Shown here: positions 8,872-17,353 of the stretch, one piece after another
Numbering within the stretch: the stretch's first letter is position 1
Layout: each line of letters opens with the position of its first letter
Source: an uncultured Prevotellaceae bacterium
GTDB taxonomy: Bacteria; Bacteroidota; Bacteroidia; Bacteroidales; Bacteroidaceae
Reading direction: 5' to 3'
Assembly: GCA_947304115.1 (NCBI GenBank)
Contig: CAMZAE010000004.1
Location: 1 to 64,000, forward strand
DNA: 64,000 nt
Made by a program: the position numbers and the translations under genes
The notes under the pieces: generated by a model
Databases searched by the model: none
What the model saw: the letters and a program-made list of their open reading frames with translations, nothing else
What the model was told of the DNA's origin: nothing

Positions 8872-9809
8872 CAGCAGAGATACTGCTTGGAGATGCTCTC
8901 ATTGCTCTCCACGCATTGTATTGTCCGGGCGAGAAGCGGTGCGATGGAAAGTTGCCTTACCTTGCTGCATTTGCCTGCGTATGGAATGCTGTCGGTGAAG
9001 ACCATTTCTTCTATGGCAGAAGCTTCCACACGCTCGTTGGCAGGGCCGCTCATAATACCGTGGCTGGCAACGGCGCGAACACTGCGTGCTCCGCACTGTT
9101 TCATCAGGTCGGCTGCCTTTGTAATAGTGCCCGCAGTATCCACCATGTCATCAATCAGAACGACATCGGCATCAGACACCTCGCCAATGATATCCATTGT
9201 TGCCACCTCGTTGGCTTTCTTGCGAGTCTTGTTGCAGAGGACAAGGGGGCAATTCAGGTACTTACTGTAGGTGCTGGCACGTTTCGAGCCGCCCACGTCG
9301 GGCGTGGCGATCACCAAGTTCTTCAGGTTGAGACTTTGTATGTATGGTAGCAGGACGCTGGATGCGAAGAGGTGGTCAACGGGGACATTGAAGAAGCCCT
9401 GCTCTTGATCGGCATGGAGGTCCATCGTGATGAGGCGGGTGATGCCTGCTACGCTCAGCATGTCTGCCACCAGTTTGGCGGCAATGCTTACGCGAGGCTT
9501 GCTCTTCCTGTCCTGACGTGCCCATCCGAAGTAGGGGACAACAGCATTGATGGTGCGGGCGGAAGCACGTTTGGCGGCATCAATCATCAGAAGTAACTCC
9601 ATTAGATTGTCGGCATTGGGGAACGTGCTTTGCACCAAAAAGACATCCACGCCACGAATGGATTCTTCGAAGCAGACTTCGAACTCGCCATCGCTGAAGT
9701 GTGTAATAGAGAGGTTGCCTAACTCGCAGCCTAACTGTTGGCATATTTTCTCTGCCAAATAGTGTGACTTTGTGCCAGAGAACACCTTGAATGACCTTTC
9801 ACAATTCAT
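8871..9809 (-). CDS. prs: Ribose-phosphate pyrophosphokinase
   Basis: Makes PRPP from ribose 5-phosphate and ATP for nucleotide, His, Trp and NAD synthesis in the cytosol. At 312 residues it has normal length. Visible hallmarks are GVDVFLVQSTF, the metal/ATP loop TMDLHADQEQGFF near residue 130 and the PRPP-binding loop DVVLIDDMVDTAGT near residue 220. It shares a TGATG junction with the downstream PAP2 gene and lies 42 bp after the thiE-like gene, so the three probably form one minus-strand unit. Confidence 0.95.
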   Translation of the reverse strand: MNCERSFKVFSGTKSHYLAEKICQQLGCELGNLSITHFSDGEFEVCFEESIRGVDVFLVQSTFPNADNLMELLLMIDAAKRASARTINAVVPYFGWARQDRKSKPRVSIAAKLVADMLSVAGITRLITMDLHADQEQGFFNVPVDHLFASSVLLPYIQSLNLKNLVIATPDVGGSKRASTYSKYLNCPLVLCNKTRKKANEVATMDIIGEVSDADVVLIDDMVDTAGTITKAADLMKQCGARSVRAVASHGIMSGPANERVEASAIEEMVFTDSIPYAGKCSKVRQLSIAPLLARTIQCVESNESISKQYLC

Positions 9810-9851
9810 AGTATCTGATTATTATGATTATTTCAATACTTATAAAGAGTT

Positions 9852-10463
9852 TTAAAAGGAAGCTGCTTTCCTCAGCTTTCGGAAATGTGCGATGAGTTCC
9901 TTGTAGTCTTTCCCGGAGTGAACATCAAAGCGATTCCAAAGATCACCTCTGATGGCAACACCTCCAAAGCCCCATTCCCTCACCTGCTCGATGTTGTCTA
10001 ACGCCACGCCGCCCTCGGCTATAACACGATGGTCGATGATGCCTTGCCGTGTTGCATCCCGCAGTTCGTCGGGTGTGAAAGAGGCTTTGTTCTCGTTTTC
10101 GGAAATACTGTCGAAGATGTTGCGAAGCAGGACGTATTCACAAAGAGGCTTTTGTTCAATGACACTCGGCAAATCGTAGCAAGTGCGTGTTATGGGACCT
10201 TTGTACGATGCTGGAGCTTGAGGGTTGCGTTTGTTGAGATGGATACCTAAAAGACCGAATTCGTCGCGCAGATAGAAATGGTCGTGCACAACAATCCTGC
10301 TGTGGTACTGTTCTGGCATGAGACTCAGGAGACGCTCGCAAAAGACAGGCTCTGAATTGGGTTTGCGCAGGTGAAGAATGTCCAGCCCTTCCTCGAAAAG
10401 CGTGGTCAGTATCTTGTCCTCCTCCACGAAGAACTCGGGACAGGTGAGCAGAATAAGTTTCAT
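9852..10463 (-). CDS. thiE: Thiamine-phosphate synthase (ThiE/TenI family)
   Basis: A small TIM-barrel protein of 203 residues that would join HMP-pyrophosphate with thiazole phosphate. The family features seen are DILHLRKP near residue 30, VVHDHFYL near 58, and the phosphate-binding ends AEGGVALDN and GGVAIRGDLW near 150 and 170. TenI-type proteins share the fold, and the diphosphate-binding residues are not complete enough to be certain of synthase activity. A TATCTTTG promoter lies just upstream (10496-10503). No other thiamine genes are adjacent. Confidence 0.75.
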   Translation of the reverse strand: MKLILLTCPEFFVEEDKILTTLFEEGLDILHLRKPNSEPVFCERLLSLMPEQYHSRIVVHDHFYLRDEFGLLGIHLNKRNPQAPASYKGPITRTCYDLPSVIEQKPLCEYVLLRNIFDSISENENKASFTPDELRDATRQGIIDHRVIAEGGVALDNIEQVREWGFGGVAIRGDLWNRFDVHSGKDYKELIAHFRKLRKAASF

Positions 10464-10495
10464 CCTTAATGACTCTCTTAAGAGTTTTCTGTGTG

Positions 10496-10503
10496 CAAAG
10501 ATA
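10496..10503 (-). promoter_or_regulatory. -7 element for the thiE-prs-PAP2 unit
   Basis: TATCTTTG on the minus strand, 33 bp before the thiE-like start, fits the Bacteroidetes -7 consensus. Confidence 0.6.
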
Positions 10504-10603
10504 CAAAAAAGAATTAAGAATTATGAATCGGGAATAAAGAAATATGTATTTCTATTGCTTATTTGTGTCTTTACTATTAAGATAAGGTGTGATTAATATG
10601 AAG

Positions 10604-10627
10604 CGCCAGGTTTATTTCAACCTGGCG
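10604..10627 (-). terminator. Hairpin terminator after the GH20 gene
   Basis: A 9-bp stem (CGCCAGGTT with AACCTGGCG) lies 7 bp beyond the hexosaminidase stop on the minus strand. It lacks a long T run, so its strength is uncertain. Confidence 0.5.
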
Positions 10628-10633
10628 ACATGA

Positions 10634-12670
10634 TTATCGATGTGCGCTGAAGTTGGTGATCTTGCTACGGAAGTTGCCTGTTTCCTGCAAGGGGAAGATA
10701 AGAGTCCTCATTATCTTATATCTGCCCTTGCCGTCGTGCTTGTAGAGCACATCGGGGTCGAGGCGCTCCACCTTCTTTCCGTCGGCATAGAGCGTGATGC
10801 CCTTGTTGTCGCCCTCCAGTTTCAGGGTTTCTTTCTTGCCAGCCTTGCCACGATACTTGAAGTTGAAGAGGTAGCCGTCGCGGCTGAAGCCGAGCATTCC
10901 CTTGACGGGGTCGGAGAGGTAGAAGGTGCTGCGCTCACTGGTGCAGAGCACTGTGCCGGGCTTCTCGTCTGCCCATTCGATGGTGAACTCTACGGTGTAA
11001 GGATAGCCGAGCTGGTGAATGTTGAAGGGGGAGCCTTTGGGGTTGAAGATGGTGGTATTGGGCTTCAGGTCGATGTGGCTGATCATGCTCTTGCGACCTA
11101 TCTCGTCGGTGAGAGGTCCGTCGCTGAGCAGAGAGGCAAAGTTCATCCACTTCTCCCAAGCCACATCGGTCGTGTCAGCCAAGCCGTGCCAGCACTTCTC
11201 GGCGATGACCTGAATGGCAGGTAGTGAGCGGTCGTGGACATCTCCGACAGAAATGCCGTTCTTGATGACGTCGTTCCAGACGGCAAACATTCCGCCCTCT
11301 ACATAAGGATCCAGACGCTCAAAGCGTTCCTTGTCCATCAATTCGGGAACCCAGTGCTGGTAGAGCCACTTGTGGTTGAGGTAGTCGTAATAGTAGCCCG
11401 CAGCAGGCACGATATAGACGTGGTGGTCATTGACGGAAATCATGTGGAAGCCCTGCTTGCGCATATCAACAGGCTGGGCATAGCCGTTGTGCCAAAGGCT
11501 TATCCAAACGCCATCGGAGGGAACGGGCGTCTCACCTTTTGCATGAGTCAGGGAACCCCAGAAGATGGGCTGCTTGCCATAGCTCTTGACTTTGTCGCAA
11601 AGGTGGACAATCAGTTTGCGGAAGAGTTCAACGACTTCCTTGTCCTTGTTGCTGTACTCGTCTGTGCCGATGTGGAAACGAGGACAACAGAAGACGGGGT
11701 CAGGCCCGCCAAGATACTCGGCATAGAGGCTGTCGAGGAAAGGCACGACTTCGGGGTTGCGAAGGTCGAGGTGGGCAGGGTCGTAGTCCTTGCTAGCAAG
11801 CGAAGGACGGTATTGTGTGAAGCAAAGGCAGTGGGCCGGTGCATCAATTTCGGGAATAATCTCCACGCCCATCGACTCGGCATAGCGGATGAACTCGCGC
11901 ATCTCCTTCTTCGAGTAAGAGCCATCAATGGCAGTGAGTCCGGGGAAATAGTCGCTCTCCATGCGGAAAGCAGCATAGGTCTCGTCCCACTTGTCGTGGT
12001 AGATGTCCTTGAAACCATTGTCGTTGAGGTGAATCTGCAGGCAGTTCATCTTGTAGTACGACATGACGTTGACGAGCGAATAGAGATAGCTCATCGGGAA
12101 GAACTTGCGGCCGACATCGAGCATCATGCCGCGAATAGGATAGTCGGGCTTGTCGGTGATAGTGCAGCAGGGCAAGGACTTCTGCATGATGCTACTTGAA
12201 TTGATGTAGCTTGTCTCCTTCATCTGTAACAACGTCTGCGCTCCCCACAAGGCTCCTCTTGGTGTGGTGGCCTGGATGGTGATGCCCTTCGGACTGATGG
12301 CCAGACGATAACCTTCTTCGCCAAGCTTCTTGTCGGGCTTCAGAGAGAGGGAAATGGTGGCCCCCTCTAAATCTCCCCGATGGGAGACTTTCTTCCCTCC
12401 CCCTCGGGGGAGAAGGAGGGGGGCTGGTGCTTCCCAAGCCGTGCTCAGATAGTTGGCTACAAACTCGAGCGAAGCATTGTCGTAGGTGATGGCGGCAAAT
12501 TTCTCTGCCTCAACTGTGCCTTGTGCAGACTTCATTTCTTGAACGCCAGGGATGCAAAGAGGCTGGGCTTTCAAAGTTGAGAGTTGTTCCGCCTGCGCCT
12601 GACCGGAGGGAAGAAAATTGAAAGTTGAAAGTGCAAGCAGCACTGCGTAAAGAATTGTTTTGTGGTTCAT
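10634..12670 (-). CDS. Beta-N-acetylhexosaminidase, glycoside hydrolase family 20
   Basis: An exported enzyme (signal peptide about residues 1-27, ending near AQA) that removes terminal GlcNAc/GalNAc from glycans. A GH20b N-domain covers about residues 50-170. The catalytic barrel begins at RGMMLDVGRKFF and carries the acid/base pair in FHIGTDEYS near residue 330; in many family members this motif is HxGGDE. The C-terminal ~150 residues are probably a lectin-like domain. A 23-residue insert (LLLPRGGGKKVSHRG region, about residues 82-104) is encoded by a palindromic element and interrupts the GH20b domain in frame. A further low-complexity tract (AATTGAAAGTTGAAAGT) sits in the signal region. 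Confidence 0.88.
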   Translation of the reverse strand: MNHKTILYAVLLALSTFNFLPSGQAQAEQLSTLKAQPLCIPGVQEMKSAQGTVEAEKFAAITYDNASLEFVANYLSTAWEAPAPLLLPRGGGKKVSHRGDLEGATISLSLKPDKKLGEEGYRLAISPKGITIQATTPRGALWGAQTLLQMKETSYINSSSIMQKSLPCCTITDKPDYPIRGMMLDVGRKFFPMSYLYSLVNVMSYYKMNCLQIHLNDNGFKDIYHDKWDETYAAFRMESDYFPGLTAIDGSYSKKEMREFIRYAESMGVEIIPEIDAPAHCLCFTQYRPSLASKDYDPAHLDLRNPEVVPFLDSLYAEYLGGPDPVFCCPRFHIGTDEYSNKDKEVVELFRKLIVHLCDKVKSYGKQPIFWGSLTHAKGETPVPSDGVWISLWHNGYAQPVDMRKQGFHMISVNDHHVYIVPAAGYYYDYLNHKWLYQHWVPELMDKERFERLDPYVEGGMFAVWNDVIKNGISVGDVHDRSLPAIQVIAEKCWHGLADTTDVAWEKWMNFASLLSDGPLTDEIGRKSMISHIDLKPNTTIFNPKGSPFNIHQLGYPYTVEFTIEWADEKPGTVLCTSERSTFYLSDPVKGMLGFSRDGYLFNFKYRGKAGKKETLKLEGDNKGITLYADGKKVERLDPDVLYKHDGKGRYKIMRTLIFPLQETGNFRSKITNFSAHR
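12360..12426 (-). repeat. Coding palindromic element, family A (in GH20 gene)
   Basis: About 67 bp holding two adjacent hairpins (CTCCCC...GGGAG and CTCCCC...GGGGAG). On the coding strand it reads LLLPRGGGKKVSHRGDLEG without a stop. The same element with the same orientation and frame recurs in the AddA-like, AddB-like and prfC genes. Confidence 0.85.
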
Positions 12671-12731
12671 GGTAAAAATGCTTTATGTTAATACTCTATT
12701 ATTTTCGTTATATCGTTATCACGAGTTAATG

Positions 12732-15602
12732 TTAGGCGCTGCCCTTGCCGCAGATGAGGCCGAGCTTGCAGTACTCGCAGGTCTTTGTGTCGGTGGTGCA
12801 GGTGAAAGGCTTGTCTGGATTGAATATGTCGGAAAGGATTTCTTGCAGACTCTCCTTGAAGGCTACGGCATGTTGATTAGCGAAATCATCGACGACAGTT
12901 CCGTCTGTCACAATCGAGGGTTCGTAGTCGGGGTTGGCTGCCTTGATAGGGAAGAAGAGTACAGGTTGTATAGGTAATGTGGCTTCCTTTTCTTGCATTT
13001 CTGCCAGAGCATAAAGGAAGATTTGCAGTTGATAGCGAGGCGATTCGTTGGAGCCGGTCTTGTAATCAACGATTCTCAGCCTTCCGTTCATCTCATCGAT
13101 GCGGTCAACCCGGCCACCGACCTTAACAGAAAGGTTAAAAGGTGAAACGGTTGAAAGTTGAAAGTTGAGGTTGCGTTCCTTCTCGGCACCGATGATGCGG
13201 AAAGGTGCGTGGCGGGCATCATAGCGGATGAGTTCTTGCAGGTAGCGCAGCAAGACATCGTGGGCAATGAGGGTAGTGCCTTTGTAAAGTCGCTCTAAAT
13301 CTCCCTTAAAGGAAGACTTCTCATTCTCTCCCAAGGGGGAGTCATAGGGGGTATTGTAGCGTCGCCGCATCTCTGGCAGGCGGTCGAAGTCTTTTGTCGG
13401 GTGGAACCAGCAGACATCGAAGGCAACATGAAGCGTCTTTTGCAGTTCTCTGTTGATGGCATCTTTAATGACAAATTTATCCTCTCCCTTTCGCTCGCAA
13501 AGCATCTCGGCTGTGATGGTTTTGGTGTTGAAACGCTCTTGGAGACGCTCGTAGAAGAACTCGGCGGTGTCGTGGAAGATGGTGCCGATGATGTCGGCCG
13601 ATATGCCTTCATCTGGATCGTCCTCGCGGCGGATGCGCAGTACATTGTTCAAGTAGAACTGCATCGGACAGGCCAAGTAGGTGTTGATGGCGGAGGGGCT
13701 TAGAGTGAGGTGTTCGCCTTCAGGCAGGTTTTGGTCGTAGCGTTGGCGCAGACGTTCCATTACTTCCGGTGTCTTTTCAATCTTAAGAGGCTGCGTTGCC
13801 TTCACTTCCGGTTCGCTTCGCAACCAGAGCGTGCGGATGGGGATGTCCGTTTCGGCAAGCATCTGTCTGAGGAAGCGCGACATCTCGTGCTGCACGCCGT
13901 CGTTTGTACTCTCGTTATAGACGCAGGTAAGGTGTTGGCATCGTTGCACAAGACGATAGAAATAATAGGCAAAGACTGCGATACGGTGCCGCTGCGTCGT
14001 CATGCCGAATGCCTCGCGCAGGCTCTCGGGGATGAACGAGTTGGCGTGAGTGCTCCGTGGCAGATTACCTTCCTCTACAGAGAGCAGAAGCAAGTGGTCG
14101 AAGTCGAGGCAGCGCGTTTCGAGCACGCCCATCACCTGCAGTCCCCTGTCCGGCTCGCTGTGGAAAGGTATCTTTTCGCTCGTCATCATCTGGCGAAGCA
14201 GGCGGCGAAGCGTGATGGGATTAGGGATTAGGGAAAAAGGATTAGAGATTAAGCCTTTCAGCAGACAAAGCATGCGGTCGATGCGGAAGATGGTTTCGCT
14301 GTAAAGTTGCTCGAAAATGTTAGGCTCCTCTATTTGTGCATAATGCATGGCCATCTGGCGCACGAGAGTGAGCAGGTAGTCAAGCAGCTTCTCTGTGCTG
14401 TCGCCGCAATAGGTGAAACAGTCCTTTTCGTTAAGCAGTTCAAAGAGCGGTTGCCTGCGCAGCGTTTGCTCGAAGGGATAGCGGAAACGCTTGCGGTCGG
14501 CATCGTAACCTTCTATCTGAAGTTTCAGCAAGGACATAATGATGCCGTATATCGGCGTGTCGGCAATGGGGAAGCCCATCGTGACGTTCACCTCCTTTTC
14601 TGACTCCGGGATGGCATGGAGGACAGGCAGCATCAAGGCTTCGTTGCAGAGAACGACAACATCTCCTTTCCATGTGTTGACGTACCTTGCTGCGGCATTG
14701 TCTGAGGTGCAGGCGATGAAGGTCACGTCGCGGAGGTGGCTGAAGTTGTCGAATGGCTCTGGTTCGCTAATGGCGGAGGGAAAGTCCCGAAGGTTCTGCC
14801 TCATAAAGTAGCCAGCCTCGAACTCTTCTTTCTTCGGATCGCAATAGTAGATGTCGTAGTCCCAATAGAAGCGTGCCTTATTCTCTCGTTGGATAAGGCT
14901 CATCATGGTGTGCTCCACGCTGTTCAACACGTTGAAGCCAGCAAAGACGATGGCGCGTTTGCCCTCCAAAAGCTTCTGAATGATGCTGTCGTCTGCCTTC
15001 ATCTGCTCCGTGACATGGCGGAAGAGTGCGCCTTCCCAAAGCTTGCCCTCGGCAAGAAGCCTGTCGTGGAGCTTCGTGTATATCTCGTACATGTGGCTCC
15101 ATGTGTGCAGGAACTTTTCTTGAAGCCGTGTGCTGTTCTCCAAGGAGAAACGTCCGAAGAAGCGTTTCAGCGTTTCGCGCTGACGGTCGTCGAGGTAGTC
15201 AAGGTTCTTGAGGCGTTCCTGGTCGGCGATGTTCGTAAAGATAGCCTGTGCATTGGCAAGGTGCTTGTCGATGTCGTCGAGGTCTGCCATCAGCACTTCG
15301 CCCCAGCTCCAGAATTCGTCGAGCGTCTCGGTGTAGTCTGCTCCAAGCACTTCCTGCATGACACTATACAGTTGGAAGATGCATTCCAAGGGGTCTGCCA
15401 CCTGAATTGGTGTAAGGCTTTGGAAAAGGTCGCCCATCGTGCAGTAGTTGGGAACCCAAACAGGCTTGTCGCTCAGGAGGGCGAACTCACGGCTCAGGAA
15501 CATACTGGCGCGTTTGCCGGGGAACACAACTGTCACATCTCGCATGTCGTTTGTGAAATGTGCCAGCATATCGGCTGCTATGAGACTAAGGAAACTCTTC
15601 AT
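12732..15602 (-). CDS. addB: AddB-like ATP-dependent nuclease subunit (PD-(D/E)XK)
   Basis: A 956-residue partner of the adjacent AddA-like helicase, for double-strand-break end processing. The N-terminus has a degenerate nucleotide loop (VTVVFPGKRAS). The C-terminal third holds a RecB-type nuclease: SPSAINTYLACPMQFYLN, VGGRVDRID and RLRIVDYKTGS. The lone Cys in that first motif plus a terminal CEYCKLGLIC match the four-Cys iron-sulphur staple of AddB. Three repeat-derived tracts interrupt it in frame: LISNPFSLIPNPI (near residue 455), SPLGENEKSSFKGDLE (near 760) and NLNFQLSTVSPFNLS (near 815). It ends 61 bp before the GH20 gene, and its start is 20 bp after the AddA-like frame. Confidence 0.85.
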   Translation of the reverse strand: MKSFLSLIAADMLAHFTNDMRDVTVVFPGKRASMFLSREFALLSDKPVWVPNYCTMGDLFQSLTPIQVADPLECIFQLYSVMQEVLGADYTETLDEFWSWGEVLMADLDDIDKHLANAQAIFTNIADQERLKNLDYLDDRQRETLKRFFGRFSLENSTRLQEKFLHTWSHMYEIYTKLHDRLLAEGKLWEGALFRHVTEQMKADDSIIQKLLEGKRAIVFAGFNVLNSVEHTMMSLIQRENKARFYWDYDIYYCDPKKEEFEAGYFMRQNLRDFPSAISEPEPFDNFSHLRDVTFIACTSDNAAARYVNTWKGDVVVLCNEALMLPVLHAIPESEKEVNVTMGFPIADTPIYGIIMSLLKLQIEGYDADRKRFRYPFEQTLRRQPLFELLNEKDCFTYCGDSTEKLLDYLLTLVRQMAMHYAQIEEPNIFEQLYSETIFRIDRMLCLLKGLISNPFSLIPNPITLRRLLRQMMTSEKIPFHSEPDRGLQVMGVLETRCLDFDHLLLLSVEEGNLPRSTHANSFIPESLREAFGMTTQRHRIAVFAYYFYRLVQRCQHLTCVYNESTNDGVQHEMSRFLRQMLAETDIPIRTLWLRSEPEVKATQPLKIEKTPEVMERLRQRYDQNLPEGEHLTLSPSAINTYLACPMQFYLNNVLRIRREDDPDEGISADIIGTIFHDTAEFFYERLQERFNTKTITAEMLCERKGEDKFVIKDAINRELQKTLHVAFDVCWFHPTKDFDRLPEMRRRYNTPYDSPLGENEKSSFKGDLERLYKGTTLIAHDVLLRYLQELIRYDARHAPFRIIGAEKERNLNFQLSTVSPFNLSVKVGGRVDRIDEMNGRLRIVDYKTGSNESPRYQLQIFLYALAEMQEKEATLPIQPVLFFPIKAANPDYEPSIVTDGTVVDDFANQHAVAFKESLQEILSDIFNPDKPFTCTTDTKTCEYCKLGLICGKGSA
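13135..13175 (-). repeat. Low-complexity TTGAAAGTTGAAAG tract in the AddB-like gene
   Basis: TTGAAAGTTGAAAGTTGA, read as NFQLSTV on the coding strand just before the nuclease motif VGGRVDRID. Related words occur in the GH20 signal region (about 12615) and in the AddA/AddB gap (15603-15632). It is in frame. Confidence 0.5.
13291..13351 (-). repeat. Coding palindromic element, family A (in AddB-like gene)
   Basis: About 61 bp related to the GH20 copy (CTCTAAATCTCCC... CTCCCAAGGGGGAG). On the coding strand it reads DSPLGENEKSSFKGDLER, aligning codon for codon with the other copies. It is somewhat diverged. Confidence 0.75.
14216..14258 (-). repeat. In-frame GATTAGGGATTAGGG tract in the AddB-like gene
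   Basis: Repeats of the word GATTAGGG/GATTAGAG, read as LISNPFSLIPNPI on the coding strand. The same words occur between genes at 25358-25386 and just before dnaA at 43121-43138, which identifies it as a dispersed repeat rather than native coding sequence. Confidence 0.7.
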
Positions 15603-16073
15603 TAACTTTCAACTTCCAATTTTCAACTTCTCACAGGCACTGCTCCTTTTCCCATGACATACCAGAGATAGCCTTTTACTTCGTGTTCAGGGTACATGCG
15701 TTGCATGAAGTCCATATAGTTTTGTACTTGATTGTAGTAGATACCGCTGGGATGTCCGAACTTATAGTCAATGACGGTAATGCAGCCAGCATTTATTATC
15801 ACTCGGTCAGGGCGCAGGACATCAGGCTGCCCCTTTGTGTTTATGCCGGCGATGTTGCATTCATTATAGACGATGTTGTCTGCCTTGAACCATGATGCCA
15901 CAAGCGGGTTGCGGAAGCTATCCTTGATGCGGGCCGTAATGGTGTCCCAGTCCTTTCCCTCGCCGATGATGCCTTCCTCGCGGGCTTTCGCGAGCACTTC
16001 TTCAAGCTGGCTGACATCCTCAATGCGGCTGAGCACCTCATGCATACGCTTCCCAATCTCGCGCTGGGAAAGA

Positions 16074-16167
16074 GAAGGAGCAAGGGGCAGGGGGCAGGGG
16101 GCGGGAGAATTGTCGGGGGTGCTGGCATTCTCTTGCTCCTTGCTCCTTACTTCTTGCCCCACACTCA
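16074..16167 (-). repeat. Coding repeat, family B, copy 1 (in AddA-like gene)
   Basis: A tract of GGGGCAGGGGGCAGGGGGC, then GGAGAATTGTC and CTTGCTCCTTGCTCC. On the coding strand it reads KEQENASTPDNSPAPCPLPLAP. A second copy 1.3 kb away in the same gene reads the same frame. Confidence 0.75.
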
Positions 16168-16282
16168 TTTGCTCCAGATAGTCTTGCGTCTGGTTGCTTT
16201 GCATGAAGTAGAGCATTGGGTTCCTTGTGACGACCTTCACATCGATGGCATCTTCCATCCTGTGCTCTATGCGGAGACGGTT

Positions 16283-16349
16283 GGCCCCTTCTGAATTTCC
16301 CCGAGGGGAGGCTTCCTTTTCTCCCCCTTGGGGGAGACAGAGGAGGGCC
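16283..16349 (-). repeat. Coding palindromic element, family A (in AddA-like gene)
   Basis: The copy most similar to the one in GH20. It has two hairpins (CCCCGAGGGG and CTCCCCCTTGGGGGAG). On the coding strand it reads LCLPQGGEKEASPRGNSEGA and aligns codon for codon with LLLPRGGGKKVSHRGDLEGA of GH20. Confidence 0.85.
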
Positions 16350-17353
16350 GCAAGTGGCTTTCCCACTTCGTATGTGAAGCACTCCTCGTCCTTGTCGTTC
16401 TCTTCGTTTCGAAGCGTCAGATAGATGAGGTCTGCGGCTGTGGTTATGTTCTTTATCTTGTCGGCAGACTTTGTCTTTCCCCAGACATAGAGATTGGATG
16501 TGGCACGTGTGAAGGCCACATAGAGCGTGTTGAGAGCATCGACTCGTCGTTCCAGGTGTTCCTCCTCGTAGTCAGGGGCAAAGACAGATGTCCTTACGTC
16601 CTTCGAGTAGATGGAGATGGGGAGTGCGCCAAGCTCGTTGTAAGGAGCCTTGTCTGTCTCGCACCAAAGCATGTCGCCTTGTCTGTCGGCTTCTGTCTTC
16701 CATTCGCAGAAAGGCAGGAGGACGGTGTGGAATTCCAGCCCTTTCGACTTGTGGATGGTGAGGATACGGACGCCTGCCACAGAAGAACCAGGCACGGAAC
16801 GCTGTTGAAGCTTTTCGTCCCAGGCCGTGAGGAAGCTCTGTATGTCGGGTGCGCTGCCACTGCGGAGGTGGTTCTGAAGTTCGTCGCAGAAGGTGTGGAC
16901 ATAGATGTCTTCTCCCTTGATGTTGCGGAGCGAGAAGATGTGCCACAGCCTTTCTGTCAAAATGTAGAGTGGCAGCTTCAATAGCTCGTCCCGATGTGCA
17001 GTGAACTCTTGTGGCAAGACTTGCTCTGCCTCCTGTGGGGCGACACTTTGGATGGTGGTGCCCGTCTGACCGAGGACATCGCGAAGGTAGTGCAGCATCA
17101 GGTATTTCTCGGAGATGCCGTCGGTGTGATGCTTGTCGATGAGCAGGCGCATGGCTGCCACAATCATCTGTACGCTGACGGAGGCTTTGAGTAGGAACGC
17201 TTCGTCGCTGACAAGACGGATGTCTGGCGCATACTGTCCGAAGTATGCGATGAGTTGCTGCGCCATGTCGTTCTTCCTGAAGAGTTTGGAAATCACAATC
17301 AGGTCAAGGCCTCCCGCATTTAGCGGGGTTATCTGGTGGCCAATGTAATAGAT

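Larger units (their letters stand above)
15623..17353 (-). pseudogene. addA: AddA-like helicase-nuclease, C-terminal part beyond an in-frame stop
   Basis: Continues in the same frame as the N-terminal part after a single TAA (17354-17356). It carries UvrD motif V (LTIHKSKGLEFHTVLLPF), motif VI (NTLYVAFTRATSNLYV) and, at the C-terminus, the AddA nuclease residues (GQPDVLRPDR...ITVIDYKFG). The first family-like residues after the stop are LNAGGLDLIVISKLFRKND, so nothing appears missing. A GTG at 17296 could restart translation. Two repeat-derived tracts lie in frame, near 16283-16349 and 16074-16167. Whether the two halves form an active enzyme, a readthrough product or a pseudogene cannot be settled here. 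Confidence 0.75.
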
